Made by a program: the position numbers and the translations under genes. Below are positions 1-8,436 of a stretch of DNA of 64,000 nt, one piece after another. This DNA is from Geminocystis sp. NIES-3708 (lineage in GTDB: Bacteria > Cyanobacteriota > Cyanobacteriia > Cyanobacteriales > Cyanobacteriaceae), in contig NZ_AP014815.1 in the NCBI RefSeq assembly GCF_001548095.1, positions 3,285,656 through 3,349,655 on the forward strand, written 5' to 3'. Positions within the stretch are counted from its first letter, which is position 1; each line of letters opens with the position of its first letter. Under the pieces are notes generated by a model that worked only from the letters and a program-made list of their open reading frames with translations, did not search any database and was not told where the DNA came from.

Positions 1-562
1 TTCGACGAGGACGAGAAGAATTATTTGCAGTACGGCGAGGATTATTTACAGGGGGTTCTTGACTGTAACCAGAAGAAGGGGGACGGCGAGAACGAGGACG
101 AGGGGGTTGTTCTTCATAATTACCACGACGAGAAGATGATTTTGTAGGAGTTCCTTGTAAACGGCGACGAGGGGGTTGTTCTTCTTCATCTTCATAATCA
201 TCTTCATAACCGTCCATTTGAGCTAATTCTGCCCGATAAACTCTGCTATTAGGGCGATCATCATCTACATAAGAGGAACGTCCTTTCATTTGATCGGTTG
301 TGACACCTCTTAAACGTACACTTTCTACCGCAAAAAAGACGGCTGTAACTGCTAAAAGTAATTGACTAAACTGAAGAATAGGATCTAAACGCCAACCATG
401 CCAAAGTAAAATGCCACCGCATAGTAAACCTACCGCAGCAAAAAATATATCATGATCTCTTGAAACTTCAGGGCGTAAAGAACGTAGTAGGTATAATCCA
501 CCACCAGCTAAGGCTAAAAAAATGCCTAATATACTCGCTGAGTTAAAACCAAAATTAACCAT
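1..562 (-). CDS. ycf66: Ycf66 family protein (C-terminus cut by window edge)
   Basis: The reading frame stays open from the ATG at 562 to the window edge, giving about 187 residues. The N-terminal 80 residues hold three hydrophobic stretches and match the Ycf66 N-terminal domain pattern (start MVNFGFNSAS, then an LRP-EVSRDHD loop and a LLCGGILLWHGWRLDPILQ segment). After an acidic linker (DDYEDEEEEQPPRRR) the tail becomes rich in Arg, Pro and Ser and looks disordered. Ycf66 is a conserved thylakoid-lineage membrane protein of unknown function, found in cyanobacteria and some plastids. It lies downstream of psbX on the same strand. The true C-terminus is outside the window. Confidence 0.85.
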   Translation of the reverse strand, partial: MVNFGFNSASILGIFLALAGGGLYLLRSLRPEVSRDHDIFFAAVGLLCGGILLWHGWRLDPILQFSQLLLAVTAVFFAVESVRLRGVTTDQMKGRSSYVDDDRPNSRVYRAELAQMDGYEDDYEDEEEQPPRRRLQGTPTKSSSRRGNYEEQPPRPRSRRPPSSGYSQEPPVNNPRRTANNSSRPRR

Positions 563-661
563 TACTAAAACCTAAAGGATGATATTTTTTCTATCTTAAC
601 GAACATCACTCGAATCTATAATTTTTTAGTGAAAATTAATATTTCACAGTTCTTATTAGTA

Positions 662-683
662 GGGGCGAATTGGTTTCGCCCAA
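662..683. repeat. GGGCGAA palindrome downstream of psbX
   Basis: A short inverted repeat (GGGGCGAA, a few bases, then TTTCGCCC) lies between the psbX stop and the ycf66 start. Similar GC-rich palindromes are scattered through cyanobacterial spacers. It could form a terminator-like hairpin for psbX, but no clear U-tract follows it in the psbX direction. Confidence 0.4.
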
Positions 684-724
684 TGAAAAAATAAATAAGA
701 AATAACTAAGTATTTTCTAAAATA

Positions 725-841
725 TTAGCGACGAATTTTATCAGCTTGACTAACGGCAATTAAACCAATAGTTGCGGGAATAACGACGATGGCTGCGCCC
801 CACACCAAGCTCCAAAGAAAATTAGCTAAAGAAGGAGTCAT
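725..841 (-). CDS. psbX: Photosystem II reaction centre protein X (PsbX)
   Basis: A 38-residue reading frame starting [15 protein letters not shown] and ending SQADKIRR is almost identical in pattern to cyanobacterial PsbX. PsbX is a single-span thylakoid protein of the PSII core near cytochrome b559 that affects quinone turnover. The one membrane helix covers about residues 10-30, with a positively charged stromal tail. It lies 162 bases upstream of ycf66 on the same strand and may be co-transcribed with it. Confidence 0.95.
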   Translation of the reverse strand: MTPSLANFLWSLVWGAAIVVIPATIGLIAVSQADKIRR

Positions 842-932
842 ATTTTTTTATACCTTGTGCTTACTAAAAATTATCATTATCATTTTACATTAGAATAGAT
901 AGTTATTTAAGCTGAACAAAAGTAACTAATTT

Positions 933-1232
933 ATGAACATAGCAATTATTAGCAGTATTACTCTTGGTATTGTATTGTCTATCATGACATTATTATTTAT
1001 TTTTCGGATTGTTTTAACATGGTATCCCAATGTAAATCTTGCTGATTTTCCTTACAAATTAGCATATTTGCCCACAGAGCCTTTTTTAGTACCTACTCGT
1101 AAAATTATCCCTCCTCTTGGGGGTATCGATATTTCTCCCATTGTTTGGTTAGGAATTTTTAGCTTATTACGAGAAATTTTATTAGGTCAACAAGGACTTA
1201 TTACCTTAGTAATTAGACATGGTTCAATATAA
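933..1232 (+). CDS. YggT/Ycf19 family membrane protein
   Basis: 99 residues. A hydrophobic helix covers about residues 5-30, followed by the conserved YggT region (LTWYPNVN, PTEPFLVPTRKIIPPLGGIDISPIVW) and a second hydrophobic stretch. This is the YGGT domain found in plastid Ycf19/CCB3 and bacterial YggT proteins, linked to cytochrome b6 assembly and to thylakoid or nucleoid organisation. Divergent from psbX. Family assignment is firm; the exact role is not visible from sequence. Confidence 0.85.
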   Translation: MNIAIISSITLGIVLSIMTLLFIFRIVLTWYPNVNLADFPYKLAYLPTEPFLVPTRKIIPPLGGIDISPIVWLGIFSLLREILLGQQGLITLVIRHGSI

Positions 1233-1347
1233 ATAAAATTAAAATTTTTTTATGCACAATTAATTTAAAAAGAAATATTATCATCTGGTTTTTTGTGCTT
1301 TATTAAAGAATGTTATCAAAGTATCAATTTTATATTAATTACTATTT

Positions 1348-1704
1348 ATGGATTGTATCGAAGTTTCAGGTATTCGTAGTTATGGTTATACAGGTTTGTT
1401 ACCAGAAGAAAGAATTTTAGGTCAATGGTTTGAAGTTGATTTAACTTTATGGGTAGATTTAGAATTATCAGGAAAAAGTGACGATTTAAAAGATACCGTT
1501 GATTATCGAAATACTATTGCAATAGTTAAACATATCATTAAAACCGCTAAATTTGAACTGATAGAAAAATTAGCTGATGTAATTGCAGAAGATATTTTAA
1601 AAATTGAGCCTATCGAGAAAGTTAGAGTTAGACTATCAAAACCTGCACCACCTATTCCTGATTTTGGGGGTAGAATAACCATTGATATTATCAGAAGTAA
1701 ATAA
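1348..1704 (+). CDS. folB: Dihydroneopterin aldolase
   Basis: 118 residues, the usual FolB length. It starts MDCIEVSGIRSYGYTGLLPEER, with the conserved Gly-Tyr-x-Gly loop and Glu of the family, then a DTVDYRN motif and LIEKLADVIA, and ends with LSKPAPPIPDFGG. The enzyme converts 7,8-dihydroneopterin to 6-hydroxymethyl-dihydropterin and glycolaldehyde in cytosolic folate synthesis. No other folate gene is adjacent. Confidence 0.93.
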   Translation: MDCIEVSGIRSYGYTGLLPEERILGQWFEVDLTLWVDLELSGKSDDLKDTVDYRNTIAIVKHIIKTAKFELIEKLADVIAEDILKIEPIEKVRVRLSKPAPPIPDFGGRITIDIIRSK

Positions 1705-1944
1705 ACGTTAGAAAAGTTTACATATTTGTCAATTATTACTAATTTTTTCAGTGTTAGAAATTAATCATTATTAGGCAAATAATCGGAATTTTAGAGATAA
1801 TTAGCAATTTATCTCTGTTTTTCTTGTTGATATAAAAATTTCAGAAATCTGTCAAATTAGTAGTAGATGGAAATCTAATGGCTGTGAGGAAGTGAATCTA
1901 GTTTAATTTCGTGTTATTAATCACTTACTAAGGAGATAAATACT

Positions 1945-2148
1945 ATGATTTACAACGTACGTAAAGTTAGTCGTGCTGTATGGGAATATCTTAATCAATC
2001 ATTAATTCCCAGTATTGAATATGAATCTGTTTGGAAACCAACTCGCTTTTGGTATTTATACAAAATTAGATTATTAGAGACTTGTTGGTTGCAAGATTCT
2101 TTTTTACCTTCTCACGAAAATCAAGATGAGTATAGAACAGGAAATTAA
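1945..2148 (+). CDS. Small protein of unknown function upstream of DUF3318 gene
   Basis: 67 residues, rich in Trp, Tyr and Arg, no membrane helix or known motif. A strong ribosome-binding site (AAGGAGAT at 1930-1937, 7 bases before the ATG) supports translation. Its 3' end overlaps the next gene by 23 bases in another frame, so the two are probably translationally coupled. I do not recognise a family. It could be a cyanobacterial small protein working with the DUF3318 product. Confidence 0.6.
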   Translation: MIYNVRKVSRAVWEYLNQSLIPSIEYESVWKPTRFWYLYKIRLLETCWLQDSFLPSHENQDEYRTGN

Positions 2149-2695
2149 TCGCCTACAAGATTTGATGCCAGCATCTGGACGAATATGTTGTAAAATCCGC
2201 AGTAAACCTCAACAAACTGAAATTATTAATACTGTTTTCCCCCCTCCCTGGCGATCAAAAAACCGTTTAATTTATATCAATTTCGACTTATGGAAACAAT
2301 TATCTATTCCTCAAAGAGACTTACTCTTATTAAGAAGTGTGGCTTTTTCTTTAGGCGTAAAATGGTTTAAATTCGATATTTATCAGGGTGTTTTATTGTC
2401 AGCATTAGGAGGCTTAACCTTTGAAATTGCTAATCAAGACATCGTGGGAATTATTGTTGCTGGTAGCTTATTGACAATAGCAGGAAATCAAATTTGGCAA
2501 AAAAATCTTAGTATCGAGAAAGAATTAGAGGCAGACGAAGGAGGAATAAAAGTAGCAATAAGACGTGGTTATTCATCTCAAGAAGCAAAAAAATATTTAA
2601 TAGAAGCTATAGAGAGTTTACCAAAAATAGAATCTCGTCGTAGTTTAAATTTTATTGAATTATTGAGAGTACAAAATTTGATGAGAATTAATTAG
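2126..2695 (+). CDS. DUF3318 domain-containing protein
   Basis: 189 residues with the cyanobacterial DUF3318 signature: an N-terminal RLQDLMPASGR motif, then PPPWRSKNRLIYINFDLWKQL and the LSIPQRDLLLLRSV stretch. Residues about 95-130 form one or two hydrophobic helices, followed by LEADEGGIKVAIRRGYS. The pattern SIPQRDLLLL...ELEADE resembles a metalloprotease-like fold without an obvious HExxH, so no activity is claimed. The start overlaps the preceding small gene. Confidence 0.85.
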   Translation: MSIEQEINRLQDLMPASGRICCKIRSKPQQTEIINTVFPPPWRSKNRLIYINFDLWKQLSIPQRDLLLLRSVAFSLGVKWFKFDIYQGVLLSALGGLTFEIANQDIVGIIVAGSLLTIAGNQIWQKNLSIEKELEADEGGIKVAIRRGYSSQEAKKYLIEAIESLPKIESRRSLNFIELLRVQNLMRIN

Positions 2696-2758
2696 AAGTT
2701 GCAGTTATTAGTTATTAGTTTTCTGATGAGGGCGAGACAGAGGAGATAGAAAAAAAGA

Positions 2759-3760
2759 CTATCTCTTCAATAAATAATAAATACATCCTTTTAATCCTAC
2801 TTCTGGATTTTCTACAATATATAAAGGCATTTTTTCTAATAATTTTTTCATTCTTCCTTTGGCTAAAAAAATATCAATAAAATGATTTTCTTGTAATAAA
2901 CTGGTTATTTTTGTTGCGATACCTCCTGCAATATAAATACCACTGTAAGGCAAAATTTTTAAAGCAAAATTACCAATTTCTGAAGCATAATTTTCAATAA
3001 AAATTGACATTGTTTTAGTTGTCAAAATATTATCTTTTTTTATCGCTGATAATCCAATTATTTCTCCGACATCAATAGAATTATCTCCTGATTCCCATTG
3101 TTTAATTTTTTGACTAATATCAGGAGATTCTTCAGCGAAATTAATATCTCTTAAAAACTGATAAATTGATACGATACCTTGTCCTGAAACAACTCTTTCT
3201 ACTGAAACTCGATCCCATTTATTTTTTTGCTTTAAATAATTTACTAATTGCCATTCCAATTCATTTTTAGCACTAAAATCTGTATGCCCTCCTTCGGTGG
3301 AAATAACTTTATATTTTCTATCATGATTCACTAAAAAACTTTCTCCTAATCCTGTACCAGCACCAACTACGGCTATGGTTGAATCATAATTTTTTTCGCC
3401 TTCTTGTAAAGTACATATTTCATTATTTTTTAATGTTAAAATTCCATAACTAACCGCAGCAAAATCATTTAATAAAGTTATTTTTTTAATACCCAATTCA
3501 TCAGCTAAAGTGTCAGCTTCTAAGTACCAATTTAAGTTTGTTAAATCACAACTATTATTAATAACAGGTCCTGCAATAGCAAAACAACCTTCTTCAGCAG
3601 AATCTTCCTCTAAAAAATCTTTAATCATTGATTGAAAATTATTATAATTAACACTAGCATATTTTGTTTGTTTTAATATTTTATAGTCTCCATTATTATT
3701 TAATTCTAATAGACTTAATAAGGTTTTTGTACCACCAATATCACCAATAATAACTTTCAT
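2759..3760 (-). CDS. glk: Glucokinase
   Basis: 333 residues, typical for bacterial Glk. The phosphate-binding motif GDIGGTKT is at residues 6-13, the NDFAAVSYG sugar-binding region near 97, VGAGTGLGES near 132 and the adenosine motif AGGIATK near 275. It phosphorylates glucose with ATP in the cytosol, feeding glycogen turnover and the oxidative pentose phosphate pathway. It is a single gene with its own spacers and ends 64 bases past the convergent DUF3318 stop. Confidence 0.92.
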   Translation of the reverse strand: MKVIIGDIGGTKTLLSLLELNNNGDYKILKQTKYASVNYNNFQSMIKDFLEEDSAEEGCFAIAGPVINNSCDLTNLNWYLEADTLADELGIKKITLLNDFAAVSYGILTLKNNEICTLQEGEKNYDSTIAVVGAGTGLGESFLVNHDRKYKVISTEGGHTDFSAKNELEWQLVNYLKQKNKWDRVSVERVVSGQGIVSIYQFLRDINFAEESPDISQKIKQWESGDNSIDVGEIIGLSAIKKDNILTTKTMSIFIENYASEIGNFALKILPYSGIYIAGGIATKITSLLQENHFIDIFLAKGRMKKLLEKMPLYIVENPEVGLKGCIYYLLKR

Positions 3761-3814
3761 AATAATCAGATAAATTTAATTAATAATTAATGATTGATTA
3801 TTTATTATTAGTTG

Positions 3815-5644
3815 TCAACCATTATCAGCAAAAATTAATAAATGTTTATCTTTTATTTTAGGGGCATTTGTATCATCTATAAAATTACGATATTGTACTC
3901 TTAAATCTTGTAAATCAATAGTCATAGTTGTGCGTAAAACTGGTTCTTTTTTCCTATTAAAATCAGGTACATATAAATAACTTATACGAGGAATATTAAA
4001 ATAAAATCTGATTAAATTTGCTCCTTCCATTCTGCCAATAGTACGACTAGCACAACCTTCATATAAACGTAATAATGTCGGTAAAGAATCTAACATATCT
4101 AAATGAACTAAATAACTTTTTTCAAATACTTTGCCTATTGTTAAATCTTGACAAATTTTCTTAATTATTTCTAAATTTCTCAGAGTAATTAACATTTCAT
4201 CAGCTAGAAAACAAGCGGCTTGATAATTTCCGAATAAATTTTTTATATCCATTTTTAAGATAGGAGATAATTGACGAATATTTGGTCTATTTCCAAAACG
4301 ACTTAAGGCTAAATATAATAATATATCTTGACGACGTTGATCTGCTATTTGATCCCACTCTGACTCATTTGTTACCTGTAAAATTATCTTAAATGCTTGT
4401 TTAAAAGAACGAAATTCTGCTTTAATTTCCGCTTCTTGAGATAACTCTCCTTTTTGAGGTAGTCTTCCTCTTTCTGTATAAAAATTAATCAGAGGATTTA
4501 ATAGTACTTGATAATCATCAAATTTTTTGATAGGTAATAAAATTCTAGGTGCTTTTACTTTAGAATGAAAACGAGAAGCTCGAAAATTGTTAGCTTTTTC
4601 TTCATCTCTGAAAATAAAATAAATGCCTAATCCAGCGGGAATTGCTTCTTTATTTAAAACACTTTCAATATAAGTTTTTAATTCTTCTTGTTCATAATAT
4701 TTTTGAAAAGTATTTCTTTCTGTTATTATGCCATCACCATAAGCCATAAAACCCCTTTGACGATCATCAATTAATACTTGGGCGGCGACAATTAAAATTT
4801 CTTTAGTTAATAACCATGCTTTTACTAAAGCCTCTCGTCTTTCAGCTACATTTTCAATTACGTTAATAATGTATCCTAAGTTGACAATATCCGAATCTTT
4901 TAAAGGATTATCGGGATGATAAAAAAGATCCCAACCGTTACTTTCATATCCTTTTTCTGCCATAATTTTTACATCTAAACCATGACCACATCCATAATCA
5001 AAAAAAGTAGTTTTTTCAGAAAATAAACCAGCTTCTAATGCTAAATTAACAGGGCGAGAAAGTCTATTTCTATGAATTGCAGCTTTGTGACGTTCAATTT
5101 TGATGAATTCTTGAGGATTATTATTAATATGACAAGCTAAATTATGGTCAATAAAAATTAAGGAATGGTCAGTTAATAATTGTTCCCATTCTTTTCTAAG
5201 ACCAATATAACGAGTATTATCTAATAAGCCCAATTTTTCTTCTATATGAGTTAAATGTTTAAATTTTTCATAATGGATATAATTGATATTTACAAAAGTT
5301 TCTTTTCTATGTAAAATTGGTGGATTATTCTCATTATTATAATTAATAACTTTACTTACTTGATCTTGGATATTAACAACAATACTTTTAATAAGAGCGG
5401 GATGGGGATTAGTATCAAAATCAGGATAATAAAGATAAGATATTTTTACTTTTTCTAAGTTAAATTTAACGAGAGTAAAATCATCAATATTCTTAACTAA
5501 TTCTCTTGTTTGTTGCTCGTACTTTTGTAAAGAAATATCTAAGTAAATTAAAGCAGAAATATGTACATAAAGACTATTTGGAAGGTGTTTCCCAATCACG
5601 CTTTGACGAGCAATATTAGATATTTTCTCAAAATTATTTATCAT
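3815..5644 (-). CDS. DNA phosphorothioation-associated putative methyltransferase
   Basis: 609 residues. The central part (about 180-350) matches the dnd-related methyltransferase family: IERHKAAIHRNRLSRPVNLALEAG, SAM motif I FFDYGCGHGLD, then NLGYIINVIEN and GDGIITERNTFQKYY. Family members usually neighbour dnd phosphorothioation genes, but none is seen here. Residues about 20-115 and about 505-605 resemble each other: both contain ISYLY-x-PDF, a PxL and an LQD/IQD step, and the later NxPxI. So an accessory domain flanks the methylase on both sides. It is 54 bases upstream of glk on the same strand. The family is clear; a role in DNA modification or defence is inferred. Confidence 0.82.
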   Translation of the reverse strand: MINNFEKISNIARQSVIGKHLPNSLYVHISALIYLDISLQKYEQQTRELVKNIDDFTLVKFNLEKVKISYLYYPDFDTNPHPALIKSIVVNIQDQVSKVINYNNENNPPILHRKETFVNINYIHYEKFKHLTHIEEKLGLLDNTRYIGLRKEWEQLLTDHSLIFIDHNLACHINNNPQEFIKIERHKAAIHRNRLSRPVNLALEAGLFSEKTTFFDYGCGHGLDVKIMAEKGYESNGWDLFYHPDNPLKDSDIVNLGYIINVIENVAERREALVKAWLLTKEILIVAAQVLIDDRQRGFMAYGDGIITERNTFQKYYEQEELKTYIESVLNKEAIPAGLGIYFIFRDEEKANNFRASRFHSKVKAPRILLPIKKFDDYQVLLNPLINFYTERGRLPQKGELSQEAEIKAEFRSFKQAFKIILQVTNESEWDQIADQRRQDILLYLALSRFGNRPNIRQLSPILKMDIKNLFGNYQAACFLADEMLITLRNLEIIKKICQDLTIGKVFEKSYLVHLDMLDSLPTLLRLYEGCASRTIGRMEGANLIRFYFNIPRISYLYVPDFNRKKEPVLRTTMTIDLQDLRVQYRNFIDDTNAPKIKDKHLLIFADNG

Positions 5645-5807
5645 ATTAGTTAATGGATAAATGATAATTACACTAATGATAATTTTGGATTTTTGATTAC
5701 ATTGAATTACTGATGACTAATTACTCATTCTCAATTGTTAATTACTTATCCTAAATTTTAAGATAAAATAGAAGATTAGTTCCAAATATTTTGCCCATTG
5801 TTAAAAT

Positions 5808-6707
5808 ATGTCTTATACTCGAACCATTAGCACGATAGTTGCGATCGCCTTAGCATTAATAATGATTATCTTAGGTGGTTTATATTTTACTATTAGCTTT
5901 GGAGTCATCGTGTTTTTGGCACAAGTTGAGTATTTTCGACTCGTAAAAGCCAAAGGAATAGAACCGGCTAGTAAGACTACAATGGTAGTTTCTCAGTTTT
6001 TATTAATCACCGCTACATTTATTCCTAGTTTAACTGACGCAACTTTTGCTTTAGCAGGGGCATTAATTTGTTTTTATTTATTATTTTTGCCTAAATTAGC
6101 TACCATCGCTGACATCTCCACATCAATTTTAGGATTATTTTATGCTGGATATTTACCTAGTTATTGGATACGATTAAGAGTCAGTTTAGGACAAGATGCC
6201 GCTTATGCTCAAACTATTCCTAACATTCACAATTTACCCTTAGATGGTTATTTTCCTGCAAATATTTTTGATTTGAGCAGTTTTCCTGATGCTCTTAAAA
6301 TTACTTTTATAGCCATGGCTTGTATTTGGGCTGCGGATATTGGTGCATATTTGATTGGTAAAAATTTTGGTAAAACTAAATTATCTAATATTAGTCCTAA
6401 AAAAACCGTTGAAGGATCATTATTTGGTATTACGGGAAGTATGTTAGTGGGATTATGGGGGGCGTGGTTTTTAGGCTGGAATTACTGGCAACTAACAGGA
6501 GCGTTACTCGGTTTGCTTATTGGTATCGTTAGCTTATTTGGTGATTTACTTGAATCCATGATGAAAAGAGATGCAGGAGTTAAAGATTCAGGAGAATTAA
6601 TTCCAGGTCATGGTGGTATATTAGATAGAACGGACAGTTATGTTTTTACTGCACCTTTAGTTTATTATTTTGTTACTTTATTATTACCTTTATTTTCTTA
6701 TTCTTGA
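5808..6707 (+). CDS. cdsA: Phosphatidate cytidylyltransferase
   Basis: 299 residues with several membrane helices. The CDP-alcohol synthase signature is near the C-terminus: [19 protein letters not shown], with the conserved Asp pair. It makes CDP-diacylglycerol from phosphatidate and CTP at the membrane, supplying phosphatidylglycerol synthesis, which photosystems need. A HIP1 octamer lies within codons 10-12. The next gene follows on the same strand after 40 bases. Confidence 0.93.
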   Translation: MSYTRTISTIVAIALALIMIILGGLYFTISFGVIVFLAQVEYFRLVKAKGIEPASKTTMVVSQFLLITATFIPSLTDATFALAGALICFYLLFLPKLATIADISTSILGLFYAGYLPSYWIRLRVSLGQDAAYAQTIPNIHNLPLDGYFPANIFDLSSFPDALKITFIAMACIWAADIGAYLIGKNFGKTKLSNISPKKTVEGSLFGITGSMLVGLWGAWFLGWNYWQLTGALLGLLIGIVSLFGDLLESMMKRDAGVKDSGELIPGHGGILDRTDSYVFTAPLVYYFVTLLLPLFSYS

Positions 6708-6747
6708 ATTTTAAAATTCAGTGAATGATGTAAATTTATTATTAATT

Positions 6748-7932
6748 ATGATTTACGATTTTGCAATTATTGGCGGTGGTATTGTCGGATTAGCTACGGC
6801 AATCGCATTACAAGAAAAATACCCTAATAAAACAGTTATTTTAGTAGAAAAAGAGAATCAGTGTGCAGTACATCAAACAGGCCATAATAGTGGTGTTATC
6901 CATTCAGGAATTTATTATAAACCGGGTAGTTATAAAGCAATTTTAACTACCAAAGGAAATCAAGAATTGGTGAAATTTTGTCAACAATATAATATTAACC
7001 ATGATGTTTGTGGTAAGTTAATCGTAGCTTGTAAAGAGAAAGAATTACCGTTATTGGAAAATTTATATCAACGAGGATTAAATAACGGTATTCCTGTCAA
7101 AAAAGTATCCCTCGAAGAAGTCAAAGAAATTGAGCCTTATGTTAGTTGTTTAGCGGCAATACAAGTGCCAACGGCAGGAATTGTTGACTATAAACAAGTG
7201 GCTCAAAAATATGCTGAAATTTTTACGAATAAAGGGGGAGAAATTAAATTTAATACTCAAGTGATGAAAATAAACTCATCATCACCCCAAATTTTAATTA
7301 CAAATCAAGGAGAAATTCAAGCAAAATATTTGATCAATTGTGGTGGTTTATATAGTGATAAAATCGCCAAGATGGGGGGTGTTGAGCCTAGAATGAAAAT
7401 TATCCCTTTCAGAGGTGAATATTATGAGCTAAAGCCCCAAAAACGTCATTTAGTCAAACATTTAATCTACCCTGTACCCAACCCCGATTTTCCATTTCTG
7501 GGTGTGCATTTTACCCGTTTAATTGATGGTAATATTCATGCTGGACCTAATGCTGTGTTAAGTTTAAAACGAGAAGGGTATCAAAAAACTGATTTTGACT
7601 TAGGGGAATTTGCGGAAATTGCTACTTATTCAGGATTATGGAAATTAGTGAGTAAATATTATGCCGAGGGGATAGAAGAAATTATTCGCTCTTTTAGCAA
7701 GAATGCTTTTGTGCGTAGTTTGCAAACTCTCATCCCCGAAGTAAAGGCTGATGATATTATTCCTTCCCCTGCTGGAGTTAGGGCACAAGCGTTACAAACT
7801 GATGGTAAATTAGTGGAAGATTTTTTGATTATATCTACAAACAATGCTCTTCATGTATGTAATGCACCTTCTCCAGCTGCTACTGCTTCCCTTGAAATTG
7901 GGAAAGCTATTTGTGAGCAAATTTCTAATTAA
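6748..7932 (+). CDS. lhgO: L-2-hydroxyglutarate oxidase
   Basis: About 394 residues from the ATG at 6748; an in-frame GTG at 6721 is less likely because the family starts right before the FAD-binding fold (MIYDFAIIGGGIVGLATA). Other features: HQTGHNSGVIHSGIYYKPGS, a hallmark of the LhgO/L2HGDH branch of the DAO fold, and a C-terminal SPAATASLEIG. It oxidises L-2-hydroxyglutarate to 2-oxoglutarate with FAD, as metabolite repair linked to the respiratory chain. Probably co-transcribed with cdsA. Confidence 0.87.
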   Translation: MIYDFAIIGGGIVGLATAIALQEKYPNKTVILVEKENQCAVHQTGHNSGVIHSGIYYKPGSYKAILTTKGNQELVKFCQQYNINHDVCGKLIVACKEKELPLLENLYQRGLNNGIPVKKVSLEEVKEIEPYVSCLAAIQVPTAGIVDYKQVAQKYAEIFTNKGGEIKFNTQVMKINSSSPQILITNQGEIQAKYLINCGGLYSDKIAKMGGVEPRMKIIPFRGEYYELKPQKRHLVKHLIYPVPNPDFPFLGVHFTRLIDGNIHAGPNAVLSLKREGYQKTDFDLGEFAEIATYSGLWKLVSKYYAEGIEEIIRSFSKNAFVRSLQTLIPEVKADDIIPSPAGVRAQALQTDGKLVEDFLIISTNNALHVCNAPSPAATASLEIGKAICEQISN

Positions 7933-7944
7933 TTATGAATCATC

Positions 7945-8330
7945 AAAAAATCGTGGGTCTGAAACCCTGCCCTTTAGGGCATTAGTTTGATAATATAAAT
8001 ATTGTGCCACAAAGACTTTAAAACGGTAGGTGAGACTCCTAGTGGTGGGACACCTGTTGAAAAGATGAGTTACCGAAATGGTACTCGGTGCAATGCACTA
8101 CAGACCCAGCCCCTACAAGCAAAGACGTTAAGTGAGTGAAAAGCACAACTCTGAAAGTAAACTGAAAGCAAAAGCTAACAGTGTAGTGGCGATTGACACC
8201 GCCTTGTGAACTGCTGTCGTATTTGTGTTAAGGCACGATATGACAATGTGGTTGTTACCAGCAATAACTGACATTTTCGGTTATCTCCTCTAAAGAATCC
8301 TCGTGGCTTTAGCCCGATGGAGTGTCAATC
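7945..8330 (+). ncRNA. HEARO/omega-RNA-like structured element without an IscB gene
   Basis: About 385 bases with no long reading frame but many hairpins. The left end has two tandem hairpins (GGGT-loop-ACCC, then TGCCC-TTTA-GGGCA at 7968-7981). An AGGTG...CACCT stem encloses 8028-8054. A GAGTTACC-GAAAT-GGTACTC hairpin follows at 8067-8086. CACTAC near 8096 can pair with GTAGTG near 8183, and GGCG...CGCC closes a hairpin near 8187-8202. A longer hairpin lies at 8213-8244. The right end has an imperfect hairpin ending GTGTCAA, as at IS200/IS605 right ends. This fits HEARO RNAs, the guide scaffolds of IscB transposons. No TnpA, TnpB or IscB gene is present. Alternative: another IS605-derived MITE. 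Confidence 0.55.
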
Positions 8331-8436
8331 ATTGTTAATTATTAACAACTGTAATAGTATTTTTAAAGGGGATAAATATTTAACTTTTCTTTTGGATTAA
8401 AGATAAGTTAAAAATCATCAAAATAAATACTAATTT

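Noticed and set aside
7945-8330. Group II intron or tmRNA as the identity of the structured element
   Set aside because: No domain V/VI consensus, no intron-encoded protein, no tRNA-like ends or tag reading frame.
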